64,000 nt of DNA from positions 1,302,001-1,366,000 of the forward strand of contig CP087990.1 in NCBI GenBank assembly GCA_021044545.1, written 5' to 3'. Positions 37,155 through 46,117 of the stretch are shown one piece after another. Position numbers and translations under genes: made by a program. Origin of the DNA: Comamonadaceae bacterium M7527. GTDB taxonomy: Bacteria; Pseudomonadota; Gammaproteobacteria; Burkholderiales; Burkholderiaceae_C. How positions within the stretch are numbered: the stretch's first letter is position 1; every line of letters starts with the position of its first letter. Under the pieces are notes generated by a model, which saw only the letters and a program-made list of their open reading frames with translations, searched no databases and was not told the DNA's origin.

Positions 37155-38368
37155 ACGCGTTCTATCACCAGCGCAATGCCTTGACCCACACCAATGCACA
37201 TGGTGCACAAGGCGTAGCGCCCCCCTGTGCGATGCAATTGATACATGGCAGTCGTGACCAAGCGCGCGCCGCTGGCACCAAGGGGATGGCCCAGGGCTAT
37301 CGCGCCACCGTTGGGGTTCACACGTGGGTCGTTGTCAGCCACGCCCAAGCTGCGCAACACGGCCAAGCCTTGCGCGGCGAAGGCCTCATTGAGTTCAATC
37401 ACGTCCATATCGGCCAAACTCAGGCCCGCCAAAGTCAACACCTTGCGCGTCGCTGGTACTGGGCCCATACCCATGATGCGCGGCGCAACACCTGCTGTGG
37501 CCATGGCCACCACACGCGCTTTAGGCGTGAGACCCTGGGCTTTGGCTTGTGCGCTGCTGGCCAGCAGCAAGGCACAGGCACCATCGTTGACGCCACTGGC
37601 GTTGCCCGCGGTCACGGTGCCGCCGTCAAACACCACTGGTTTTAACCTGGCCAATGAATCAGGCGTGGTTGCGCGAGGGTGTTCGTCCACACTCACCACC
37701 ACATCATCGCCTTTGCGCTGAGCGATGTGCACCGGGGACAGCTCATCGTTGAACAAACCAGCGGCTTGCGCGGCCAAGGCTTTCGTTTGGCTGGCCAGGG
37801 CCATGGCGTCTTGGTCAGCACGCGAAATGCCATAGTCTTTGGCCACGTTTTCTGCCGTCTCGGGCATGCTGTCCACCCCGTATTGAGCCTTCATCAACGG
37901 GTTGATGAAACGCCAGCCTATGGTGGTGTCAAACACCGCATTGCTACGCGCAAAGGCCGTGGTGGCTTTGGGCATTACAAAGGGCGCGCGGCTCATACTT
38001 TCCACACCACCGGCCAACATCAACCCTGCCTCACCCGCGCGAATCGCGCGTGCCGCCGTACCCACAGCGTCCAGGCCCGAGCCGCACAAGCGGTTGATCG
38101 TGGCACCCGGCACATCAATGGGCAGCCCAGCGAGCAAGCTGGCCATGTGGGCCACGTTGCGGTTGTCTTCACCGGCTTGATTGGCGCAGCCCATCAGCAC
38201 ATCGTCAACGGCAGCCCAATCGACGCTGGGGTTTCTAGCCATTAGCGCGCGCAGCGGCACAGCGGCCAGGTCGTCTGCACGCACGCCTGACAATGCGCCG
38301 CCATAGCGACCAAAGGGCGTGCGCGTGGCGTCACAAATATAGGCTTGTTGGTCTTCAATAGTGCTCAT
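37151..38368 (-). CDS. Acetyl-CoA acyltransferase, 3-oxoadipyl-CoA thiolase-like
   Basis: Thiolase of 405 aa. The N-terminal cysteine nucleophile lies in NRLCGSGLDAVGTAARA, the catalytic histidine in GGAIALGHPLGASGAR and the second cysteine in ALCTMCIGVGQG. The opening CDATRTPFGRYGGALSGVRADDLAA is the pattern of PcaF/PaaJ, which cleaves 3-oxoadipyl-CoA to succinyl-CoA and acetyl-CoA in aromatic degradation. No other pca or paa genes are in the window, so general beta-ketothiolase activity remains possible. Confidence 0.88.
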   Translation of the reverse strand: MSTIEDQQAYICDATRTPFGRYGGALSGVRADDLAAVPLRALMARNPSVDWAAVDDVLMGCANQAGEDNRNVAHMASLLAGLPIDVPGATINRLCGSGLDAVGTAARAIRAGEAGLMLAGGVESMSRAPFVMPKATTAFARSNAVFDTTIGWRFINPLMKAQYGVDSMPETAENVAKDYGISRADQDAMALASQTKALAAQAAGLFNDELSPVHIAQRKGDDVVVSVDEHPRATTPDSLARLKPVVFDGGTVTAGNASGVNDGACALLLASSAQAKAQGLTPKARVVAMATAGVAPRIMGMGPVPATRKVLTLAGLSLADMDVIELNEAFAAQGLAVLRSLGVADNDPRVNPNGGAIALGHPLGASGARLVTTAMYQLHRTGGRYALCTMCIGVGQGIALVIERV

Positions 38369-38485
38369 AAGTGGTGATCAGTCGCGTGGTGAAGTTGGTC
38401 AATGTAGCTGAACTTACACTATGCGCTACACAACGCACAGTCAACCGCGCGTCAATGCCTTATTGAGTTTTTCAGGTTTCACTTT

Positions 38486-38929
38486 ATGTTTGCACCCAAC
38501 CAAGCCGATGTGCGCCGTTTCTTTTGTGGCGCTTACGCCAAACACCAGGCCAATCAGCCGCTGGAGGCCATAGAAACTTTGGCTTCGCAGTGGATGGACC
38601 TGCACCCAGAATACGCTGCGGAATTTGCGGATGAGGCCGGCGCTTTGGCCAAGCTGGACGAGTCAAGTGTTCAAGGCGAACAAGCCGAAAACCCTTTCTT
38701 GCACTTGTCTATGCACTTGAGCGTCAGCGAGCAGTGTTCCATAGACCAGCCGCCTGGTATTCGCCAAGCCGTTGAGCTGTTGGCAGCCAAACATGGCGAC
38801 CTGCACTCGGCTCATCATTTGGTCATGGCCTGCTTGGGGCGCATGGTCTGGGAGAGTCAGCGCAGCGGGCGCCCACCTGATGGGCAGGCCTACATAGACC
38901 ATGTGCGCAGCCTCGCCACCGCAGACTAG
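38486..38929 (+). CDS. DUF1841 family protein
   Basis: A 147-residue soluble protein beginning MFAPNQADVRRFFCGAYAKH, with HPEYAAEF, the ENPFLHLSMHLSVSEQ block and the DLHSAHHLVMACLGRMVWESQR histidine-rich segment, which together define DUF1841. It is found almost only in beta- and some gammaproteobacteria, and its function is unknown. A strong terminator follows, and the gene is divergent from the thiolase. Confidence 0.85.
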   Translation: MFAPNQADVRRFFCGAYAKHQANQPLEAIETLASQWMDLHPEYAAEFADEAGALAKLDESSVQGEQAENPFLHLSMHLSVSEQCSIDQPPGIRQAVELLAAKHGDLHSAHHLVMACLGRMVWESQRSGRPPDGQAYIDHVRSLATAD

Positions 38930-38964
38930 CGCAAGATAGCAGCGACCCGGCAACCCTGCAGGCG

Positions 38965-39002
38965 AAAAAAAACCACCCTCGCAATGCCTGGGTGGTTTTT
39001 TT
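38965..39002. terminator. Bidirectional rho-independent terminator
   Basis: Inverted repeat AAAAAAACCACCC / GGGTGGTTTTTTT with an 11-base loop between the DUF1841 gene (plus) and the cytochrome c gene (minus). A tract on the left and T tract on the right make it usable from both sides. Confidence 0.9.
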
Positions 39003-39015
39003 GTGCGGCTAGCGC

Positions 39016-39690
39016 TTAACGGAAGCGTGACTGCGGCACCACATCCAGTTCGCTTGGCAACTGAGACAGGTACTTGGCCATGGCCTTCAGCTCCGCGTGC
39101 GTGTACTGGGTAGCAATACCACCCATGATGGCGTTGTTGCGGCCACGCTTGCTGTTGGCATTGGTCTCAACCGTGTAAGCCTTCAAGGCGACATACAGGT
39201 AGTCGGCGTGCTGCCCCGCAATTTTGGGGTAGCTGGGATCAAGTGGCTTGCTGAAGTTGGCACCGTGACAAGCCACACAGCCGCCCCTGGCCAACAATGC
39301 TGCCGTTGCCGCATTGGCCTCAACTGCGACTTCTGGTGCAGCAGGCTTGGCAGCGTGTTGCTCATAGTAAGCGCCCAGATCAGCCATGTCCTGCTCGCTC
39401 AACTGAGCAGCTATACCGCGCATGGTGGGGTGCTTGCGATCGCCCTTGCTGTAGGCCTTCAAAGCTGCTTCGATGTACTTGCCAGACTGGCCGGAAATCA
39501 TGGGCACCTTGTGCACTTCAGGGAATACGTTTTGGTAGCCAATGATGCCGTGACAGCCAATACACATGGCAGCCTTGGACTCACCGGCCTTGACGTCGCC
39601 TGTCACGCCCTGGGCGCTGGCGATGCTGGCTACGGCCAGGGTCGCCATGGCGACAAAACGGGGCAACATAGTCGTTAACAGTTGGTTCAT
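39016..39690 (-). CDS. Diheme class I cytochrome c (c4/c553-like)
   Basis: A 224-residue exported protein with a signal peptide (cut after about IASAQG) and two cytochrome c domains. Heme 1 binds at CIGCHG with MISGQSG and MRGIAAQLSEQD supplying the distal side; heme 2 binds at CVACHG with a later MGGIATQY. It should carry electrons in the periplasm, a possible link between the bc1 complex (56-59 kb) and the aa3 oxidase (26-31 kb). It is divergent from the moxR gene. Confidence 0.92.
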   Translation of the reverse strand: MNQLLTTMLPRFVAMATLAVASIASAQGVTGDVKAGESKAAMCIGCHGIIGYQNVFPEVHKVPMISGQSGKYIEAALKAYSKGDRKHPTMRGIAAQLSEQDMADLGAYYEQHAAKPAAPEVAVEANAATAALLARGGCVACHGANFSKPLDPSYPKIAGQHADYLYVALKAYTVETNANSKRGRNNAIMGGIATQYTHAELKAMAKYLSQLPSELDVVPQSRFR

Positions 39691-39866
39691 AGTGGTTTAC
39701 TCACTGATTCACTGGCGTGAATGATGGCTAGTTGTCAAAAATCAATCGGCAATTATATAGACTGTAAAGCACGCCTGCGCTGACACCGCCGTACAACCAC
39801 TGGTTGACCCGTATTGACCCCACCTACCGCTACTTTTTTGCCCATCGCAACTACGCATAAAGCACC

Positions 39867-40727
39867 ATGACTCAAAAATTCCAAGGCACAGACAACTACG
39901 TTGCAACTCCAGACTTGATGCTGGCCGTTAACGCTGCGATGGCGCTCAAGCGCCCTTTGCTCATCAAGGGCGAGCCAGGCACTGGCAAAACCATGCTGGC
40001 CGAAGAGGTATCCGAGGCGCTGGGTATGCCTTTGTTGCAATGGCACGTCAAGTCCACGACCAAGGCCCAGCAAGGCCTTTACGAATACGACGCAGTGAGC
40101 CGCTTGCGCGACAGCCAGTTGGGCGACGTAGACGGTGGTGAACGCGTAAAAGACATTCACAACTACATAGTACAAGGCGTGTTGTGGCAAGCCTTTACGG
40201 CAGACAAGCCCGTGGCGCTGCTGATTGACGAAATAGATAAGGCCGACATCGAGTTCCCCAACGACTTGCTGCGTGAACTAGACCGCATGGAGTTTTACTG
40301 CTACGAGACTCGCCAAACCATTAAAGCGGCGCACAGGCCCTTGGTGTTTATTACCTCCAACAACGAGAAAGAGCTGCCAGACGCGTTTTTGCGCCGCTGC
40401 TTTTTTCACTACATCAAGTTTCCAGAAGCTGAGACCATGGAGCAAATTGTGCAAGTGCACTTTCCCACGCTCAAAAAAGAGCTGCTGGCCACCGCACTTA
40501 AAACCTTTTACGACATTCGCAAACTGCCTGGCCTCAAGAAAAAACCCAGCACCTCTGAGTTGATTGACTGGTTGAAACTGCTGGTGGCAGAGGACATCCC
40601 CCTGTCTGCGCTTCAAAGTACTGACGACAAAATCAGCCTGCCACCCATGGTGGGCGCGCTGCTGAAAAACGAACAAGACGTCACCCTGTTTGAAAAACTG
40701 GTGTTTATGAATAACCGCAACCGCTGA
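39867..40727 (+). CDS. MoxR family AAA+ ATPase
   Basis: A 286-residue AAA+ protein with Walker A GEPGTGKTML (about residue 38), Walker B ALLIDEIDKAD and sensor 1 VFITSNNEKELPDAFLRRC containing the arginine finger. MoxR ATPases work with VWA-domain partners as chaperone-like machines that insert cofactors or activate enzymes. Here the VWA gene lies two genes downstream, with a GNAT gene between. The 176-base region before it separates it from the cytochrome c gene. Confidence 0.92.
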   Translation: MTQKFQGTDNYVATPDLMLAVNAAMALKRPLLIKGEPGTGKTMLAEEVSEALGMPLLQWHVKSTTKAQQGLYEYDAVSRLRDSQLGDVDGGERVKDIHNYIVQGVLWQAFTADKPVALLIDEIDKADIEFPNDLLRELDRMEFYCYETRQTIKAAHRPLVFITSNNEKELPDAFLRRCFFHYIKFPEAETMEQIVQVHFPTLKKELLATALKTFYDIRKLPGLKKKPSTSELIDWLKLLVAEDIPLSALQSTDDKISLPPMVGALLKNEQDVTLFEKLVFMNNRNR

Positions 40728-40764
40728 ATCACCGACTGGTTTACCTCTATGCCAAAGCGCAGCC

Positions 40765-41388
40765 ATGTCTAACAACCCATTTGCCAACGCGGTCACACTG
40801 GATCACGCCCTGGCCAGCTTGCAGCCCTTGTCGCATGAGCACCTGCAAGACCTGCAAGCCGCCACGGACGACGGTGACCTGCACAAGCTGTGGTTTACCA
40901 CCGTACCCACAGCTTTGGGCATGTCCGACGAAATAGACAGGCGCTTGCGCCTGCAAGCGGATGGCAGCATGAACCCCTTTGCGGTTATCTGCAACGCACC
41001 TGGCCCACTGCAAGGTAAAGCCGTAGGCATGACCACCTACATGAACATAGATGCGGCCAACCGCCGGGTGGAGATTGGCAGCACTTGGTACCGCGCTGCG
41101 GTACAACGCAGTGCGGTCAATACGGTATGTAAGCGCTTGCTATTAGCCTACGCCTTTGAAACATTGGACTGTATTGCGGTGGAGTTCAGAACGCACTTCA
41201 TGAATCACGCCAGCCGCAAAGGCATAGAGCGCTTGGGTGCCAAGCTAGACGGTGTGCTGCGCAACCACATGCTGATGCACAACGACGCACACACCACCAT
41301 GCGTGACACCTGTGTGTACAGCATCACAGCCTCGGAATGGCCCGCTGTTAAGGCGCACCTGGACTTTCAACTCAGCAAGCCGCGATAA
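40765..41388 (+). CDS. GNAT (RimJ/RimL-like) acetyltransferase between moxR and VWA genes
   Basis: A 207-residue protein of the GNAT fold: PLSHEHLQDLQAATDDGDLHKLWF at the start, a core strand region GMTTYMNIDAANRRVEIGSTWYR, and LLLAYAFETLDCIAVEFRTHFMNHASRKGIERLGAKLDGVLRNH in pieces matching RimJ/RimL-type N-acetyltransferases of ribosomal proteins or small molecules. It begins 37 bases after the moxR stop and ends 15 bases before the VWA gene, so it appears co-transcribed. Substrate unknown; whether it modifies the MoxR-VWA target is speculation. Confidence 0.87.
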   Translation: MSNNPFANAVTLDHALASLQPLSHEHLQDLQAATDDGDLHKLWFTTVPTALGMSDEIDRRLRLQADGSMNPFAVICNAPGPLQGKAVGMTTYMNIDAANRRVEIGSTWYRAAVQRSAVNTVCKRLLLAYAFETLDCIAVEFRTHFMNHASRKGIERLGAKLDGVLRNHMLMHNDAHTTMRDTCVYSITASEWPAVKAHLDFQLSKPR

Positions 41389-41403
41389 AGCGCTACAACT
41401 GCC

Positions 41404-42591
41404 ATGCTTACCCAGTTTTTTTACGCCATGCGCGCCGCCAAACTACCGGTCTCTATCAAAGAGCATCTGGCCTTGTTGGAAGCCTTGCAAGCCAACGTGG
41501 TAGGCCCCACCAATGAAGCCGCCTGCAGCATGGACGACTTTTACTACCTCGCGCGCCTAGTGCTGGTGAAAGACGAAAAACACTTCGACAAATTTGACAA
41601 GGCCTTTGCCGCCTACTTCAAAGGTGTGGACATGGTGGCCGACTTCACCAAGCCTATCCCGGCACAGTGGCTGCAGCAAGAAATAGAGAAACTGCTGTCC
41701 GAAGCACAAAAAAACGATGCACCCAACATCGACTACGACGATTTGCTGGACACCCTTAAAAAGCGTCTTGAAGAACAACAAGAACGCCATCAAGGCGGCA
41801 GCAAATGGGTGGGCACTGGCGGCACGTCACCCTTTGGCAACAGTGGCTACAACAACCAAGGCATACGCATTGGTGGCAAAGGCGGCAACAAAAGCGCCGT
41901 CAAAGTGTGGGAGCAGCGCAGCTACCGTGACTACGATGACACCCAAGAGCTGGGCACGCGCAACATCAAGGTAGCCTTGCGGCGCTTGCGCAAATTTGCC
42001 CGCGTTGGCCTTGAAGAAGAGCTGGACCTGCCCGACACCATCAGACGCACCGCCGCCAACGCCGGCTACCTGGACATCAAATTGGTGCCGCAACGTCATA
42101 ACAACGTCAAAGTGCTGCTGTTGATGGATGTGGGCGGCACCATGGACGAGCACATTGCACGGGTTGAAGAATTATTCTCGGCGGCCAAAAGCGAGTTCAA
42201 GCACCTGGAGTTTTATTACTTCCACAACTGTGTGTACGACTACGTCTGGAAAAACAACCGCCGCCGCTACGCCGAGAAATTCCCAACGTGGGACATCATG
42301 CACAAGTACAACCGCGACTACAAACTCATATTTGTGGGCGACGCGACCATGAGCCCCTACGAAATTTTGCAGCCAGGCGGCAGCGTGGAATACAACAACG
42401 AAGAAGCGGGTGCGACGTGGCTGCAACGCCTAACCAGCACCTTTCCCAAGTTTGCCTGGATCAACCCTGAGCCCCAAGGCGTGTGGCAATACCGGCAAAG
42501 CATTGATGTGGTGAACCAGCTCATGGGCGGACGTATGTTTCCACTAACGCTCAAAGGCCTGGAGGACACCATGCGCTTGTTGAGCAAATAG
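41404..42591 (+). CDS. VWA (CoxE-like) domain protein partnering MoxR
   Basis: A 395-residue protein with a helical N-terminal half and a C-terminal von Willebrand A fold. The metal-site motif appears as LLMDVGGTMDEHIARVEELF, a DxGGT variant of DxSxS that is usual in this family. The central KWVGTGGTSPFGNSGYNNQG segment is glycine-rich and probably flexible. The end HGGRMFPLTL-like NQLMGGRMFPLTLKGLEDTM is also conserved. With the upstream MoxR ATPase it probably forms a maturation or disassembly machine; the client is unknown. Confidence 0.9.
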   Translation: MLTQFFYAMRAAKLPVSIKEHLALLEALQANVVGPTNEAACSMDDFYYLARLVLVKDEKHFDKFDKAFAAYFKGVDMVADFTKPIPAQWLQQEIEKLLSEAQKNDAPNIDYDDLLDTLKKRLEEQQERHQGGSKWVGTGGTSPFGNSGYNNQGIRIGGKGGNKSAVKVWEQRSYRDYDDTQELGTRNIKVALRRLRKFARVGLEEELDLPDTIRRTAANAGYLDIKLVPQRHNNVKVLLLMDVGGTMDEHIARVEELFSAAKSEFKHLEFYYFHNCVYDYVWKNNRRRYAEKFPTWDIMHKYNRDYKLIFVGDATMSPYEILQPGGSVEYNNEEAGATWLQRLTSTFPKFAWINPEPQGVWQYRQSIDVVNQLMGGRMFPLTLKGLEDTMRLLSK

Positions 42592-42749
42592 GCGAGCAGT
42601 CGGCAAAAAGATATCGCCTTTGACGAAACGCCGGCGTGGCGCTTACTGCAGGTTGAGCACAGGCAGACCTGATCCAGAGCCGCGTCTCAGACCCGCTACG
42701 GGTACAACTCCCTATTTGCCTCAACACTTGCCTTTCACACAGTGGGCAC

Positions 42750-44000
42750 ATGGACTACCACTCCCATGCAGCGCACAACCCTGTCAGCCAAGCCAACCCG
42801 ACCAACACCTGGCAGCAGCTGCTGGGCGCAGCTGTAGCGCACCGCGCCTCAGACATACACCTAGAGCCCACTGCGACTGGCCTGGGCGTTCGGTTTCGCA
42901 TTGACGGCGTGTTGGTCAGCTCCCAGACATTGGGCCTTGCACCCGTTCACACGGCACTAAAAGACTCGCTGCGCTCTTACATCAAGGTCAGCGCGGCCAT
43001 GGACATTGCGCAGCAGCGCCTGCCCCAAGACGGCCACTGGACGACGCACACCAGTGACCAACAGGCGCACGACTGCCGCATTGCCACCATGCCCACGGCG
43101 CTGGGTGAGAAGCTGGTTATTCGACTGCTTGCCAGCAACCGCGATATCGCGGCACTGTCCACACTGGGCTACAACGCACAACAGCTGCGCACTTTGCAGC
43201 ATGGTCTGCAGGTGCCACACGGCCTGATTCTGATGACTGGACCAACAGGTTGCGGTAAAACCACCAGCATTTACAGCGCCTTGCAAACCCTGGACTTGAC
43301 CAGCGTTAATGTGTGCACCATTGAAGACCCTGTGGAGTTGCTGCTGGACGGCGTACACCAAGTACAGGTCAATGAGGCGCTGGGCCTGGGCTTTGCATCG
43401 GCCTTGCGCGCCCTGCTGCGCCAAGACCCGGACGTGATTGTGGTGGGTGAAATAAGAGACGCAAATAGCGCCAGTATGGCGGTACATGCAGCGCAAACTG
43501 GCCACCTGGTGATATCCACACTACACGCCAACAACGCCACGCAAGCCATCACACGGCTGATCCACATGGGTATTGCACCGGTTGACCTGGCCTCCAGCCT
43601 GCAACTCATTACTGCACAGCGCCTGGTACGTCGCCTGTGCCCGCACTGTAAACAAGCCATTGCCATCAACAAACAGCAACGTCGCCTGTTTGAATCCCAT
43701 GGACTGTCTATACCGGTCCACATCTACAAACCAGCTGACCCTTGCAGTGAAGTGCAGCCGCAATGCACTTGTATCGGTGGCTACTTGGGGCGCGTGGGTA
43801 TTTTTCAAATGCTGCCAATCACCGATGCCATGACTCAGTTCCTGTTAGACGGTCACAACGAACACGCCTTGGCAAGCGCTGCCGCCAAAGCGGGTGTCAA
43901 CAGTCTTGCACACCATGCGCTAGCGCGTATTGCACAAGGCGATACCAGCTGGGCCGAGGCTGCCCGTCATGTAGCCTTGGGCGGCTTAGACAGTTCTTAG
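42750..44000 (+). CDS. pilB: Type IV pilus / type II secretion assembly ATPase, short form
   Basis: A 416-residue secretion ATPase. The CTE motifs are present: SDIHLEP, Walker A GPTGCGKTTSIYS, Asp box TIEDPVE, Walker B RQDPDVIVVGEIRD and the HIS-box-like HLVISTLHANNA. Compared with PilB (about 570 aa) the N-terminal MshEN-like domain is missing; only 158 bases separate this start from the previous gene, so a longer form does not fit. The zinc loop is irregular (CPHC, then CSEVQPQCTC). It resembles HofB/GspE short forms and heads pilBCD. Confidence 0.88.
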   Translation: MDYHSHAAHNPVSQANPTNTWQQLLGAAVAHRASDIHLEPTATGLGVRFRIDGVLVSSQTLGLAPVHTALKDSLRSYIKVSAAMDIAQQRLPQDGHWTTHTSDQQAHDCRIATMPTALGEKLVIRLLASNRDIAALSTLGYNAQQLRTLQHGLQVPHGLILMTGPTGCGKTTSIYSALQTLDLTSVNVCTIEDPVELLLDGVHQVQVNEALGLGFASALRALLRQDPDVIVVGEIRDANSASMAVHAAQTGHLVISTLHANNATQAITRLIHMGIAPVDLASSLQLITAQRLVRRLCPHCKQAIAINKQQRRLFESHGLSIPVHIYKPADPCSEVQPQCTCIGGYLGRVGIFQMLPITDAMTQFLLDGHNEHALASAAAKAGVNSLAHHALARIAQGDTSWAEAARHVALGGLDSS

Positions 44001-44003
44001 GCC

Positions 44004-45281
44004 ATGGCGCACTGGACATGGCAAGCACGCGACCGTATGGGCCAAGCGTGTAGTGGCGAACTGGAGGCGGACAACAAACAGGAAGCTCTGCGGGCAGTGC
44101 AGCGCCTGGGCGTATATGCCGCTCAGGTACACGTACAGTCACAAACAAGTGCCGGCGTTGAGCCCAGGCTCATCACATCGACACGGCAAGCGGGAACCTA
44201 CACCACCGCCAAACCGCCACACAGCAAGCACGTGCTGTGGCTGACCCAGCAATTGGCGTTTTTGTGCAACGCAGGCTTGCCTGTGCTCAGCGCATTGGAC
44301 TTGTTGCGCATTCAACCGCTACCTGCAGCGCTTGCGCCCTTGGTTGCGCAGTTGCACGCCCACTTGCAACAAGGTCAGCCACTGCCCCAGGCTTTTGAGG
44401 CATGCAATGCCCACAGGCGGGTATTCTCAGATGCCTATATCGGCAGCCTCACTGCAGCCCAGCGCAGTGGCTTACTGGGTCAAACGTTCAGCAGCTTATC
44501 TCACCAACTGCAGTTCAGCGCCAACTTGCAAGCCCAAGTGCGCAGCGCTATGGCCTATCCCGCTGTACTGGTATTGTTCAGCGTGCTGATTGTGTTGGGC
44601 TTGCTGGTATTTGTAGTGCCTGCATTTGAATTGCAATTTGCCCAGCAAGACCTAGCGCTGCCATGGCCAACGGCTTTGTTGTTGGCGTTGTCGCGCTGGC
44701 TCAGCGTCAATGCAGCCCCCTTGGCCGCTGGCGCACTTGTGGTGTGGCTGGTGGTGCGCACATGGCTGGTGCGCAATCAAGTTCGGCCTGGCGAAACCTA
44801 TCAGCAGCTCAGGCTGAACACCCACAAGTGGCTGCTGGGTGCGCCCGTTGTTGGACCCCTGCTGTGGCAACTCGGTGCGGCGCAGTGGGCACAAAGCTGC
44901 GCGCACTTGCTAGGCACTGGTCTGCCCTTGCTAGACACGCTGCGCCATGCCAACAACACCTTGCCCAACACGTATTTGCAACGCCAACTAAAAGCCGTCC
45001 AAGACGCTGTTGCCGCCGGCGTGGCGCTTAGTCAGGCGCTACGAAACGCCGGGGTATTTCAGGCCAACTTGTGGACGGTATGCGCTGTCGGTGAAGCCAC
45101 GGGCAATATGGCGCAAGCCCTGCTGCACATCAGCACCATGCTCAGGTCTGAGCTTGAGCAACAAATCAAGACATTCACCAGCTTGTTGGAGCCTGTTGCC
45201 GTGTTGGTCGTGGGAGCGCTGATTGGTGCTATCGTCTTGGCCATGTACTGGCCCATATTCGAATTAGGACGCACGGTTTAA
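44004..45281 (+). CDS. pilC: Type IV pilus / type II secretion inner-membrane platform protein
   Basis: GspF-family protein of 425 aa. Two similar halves each contain a cytoplasmic helical bundle followed by membrane helices; the motifs are WLTQQLAFLCNAGLPVLSALDLL and WAQSCAHLLGTGLPLLDTLRHA, and the conserved AVGEATGNMAQALLHIS. The final helix is LEPVAVLVVGALIGAIVLAMYWPIF. It follows pilB by three bases and its TAA overlaps the pilD ATG, so pilBCD is one unit. Confidence 0.93.
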   Translation: MAHWTWQARDRMGQACSGELEADNKQEALRAVQRLGVYAAQVHVQSQTSAGVEPRLITSTRQAGTYTTAKPPHSKHVLWLTQQLAFLCNAGLPVLSALDLLRIQPLPAALAPLVAQLHAHLQQGQPLPQAFEACNAHRRVFSDAYIGSLTAAQRSGLLGQTFSSLSHQLQFSANLQAQVRSAMAYPAVLVLFSVLIVLGLLVFVVPAFELQFAQQDLALPWPTALLLALSRWLSVNAAPLAAGALVVWLVVRTWLVRNQVRPGETYQQLRLNTHKWLLGAPVVGPLLWQLGAAQWAQSCAHLLGTGLPLLDTLRHANNTLPNTYLQRQLKAVQDAVAAGVALSQALRNAGVFQANLWTVCAVGEATGNMAQALLHISTMLRSELEQQIKTFTSLLEPVAVLVVGALIGAIVLAMYWPIFELGRTV

Positions 45282-46095
45282 TGCAGCCGCTTCAGTTGTT
45301 GGCCTGGTGTTGTGGGGCATTGTTGGTCTGTGCATTGGCAGCTTTGTCCATGTAGTGGCCACGCGCTTGCCACTGCGCATACTGGGCGACGCGGTGGGCC
45401 ACAATCCACGCTCTGAGTGTTCTTACTGCAAGCGCCAACTACCCTGGTGGGCCTTGGTACCAGTTGCAAGCTGGGTGGCACTGAAGGGGCGCAGTGCTTG
45501 CTGCCACCAACCCATTGCCGCCAGCTACCCGCTGGTTGAGCTATTTACCGCGATTTGGTTTGTGTGGTGCGGCTACGCCTACGCTGCGTCACCACTGGCT
45601 GCTGTCGTGTTGTGGTCTGTGTGGGGTGCGGCGCTATTGTGTTGCTTGCTCATTGACCACAAGTATTTTTTGCTACCCAACGTGCTCACCTATGGGTTGC
45701 TGTTTGTGGGTCTTGCCGCCAGCGCCGCCCCAGTTATTGGACTGCAATTAATCGACCAATCGCTCATGCAGTCTGCTGGCGCTGCAGCCACAGCATGGTG
45801 CAGCTTGTCACTGGTGGCGTGGGTTTACAAGCGCATAACTGGGCAAGACGGCATGGGACAAGGTGACATCAAACTGTTTGCCGCGTTGGGGGCATGGTTG
45901 GGTCTGGCTGCCTTAGCGTGGGTGCTGCTGGGTGCTTCGCTAGCGGGCTGTATGGCAGGTTTACTGCAACGCCAAAGGCCCAGCCAGGCCACGCGCACAA
46001 CCGCGCTTGACATGGGTCTGGACCCTGGCGCCATTGCCTTTGGCCCTTGCTTGGTGATCAGCGCCGTGACCTACCAGGTGCTGCAAGTCACATAG
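45281..46095 (+). CDS. pilD: Prepilin peptidase / N-methyltransferase, frameshifted near its start
   Basis: Aspartyl membrane protease that cuts and methylates prepilins. The natural ATG at 45281 (overlapping pilC TAA) encodes MQPLQLLAW and then hits a stop. From GTG 45307 the second frame encodes [22 protein letters not shown], the normal PilD start. Adding one G in the GG at 45306-45307 joins them as [16 protein letters not shown], giving 271 aa. Catalytic aspartates lie in [12 protein letters not shown] and [18 protein letters not shown]. The zinc CxxC pair CSYC is present; the second pair is reduced to CC. Translation might also start at the GTG. Confidence 0.87.
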
Positions 46096-46117
46096 ACATT
46101 TGTATGACAATGCGCAC

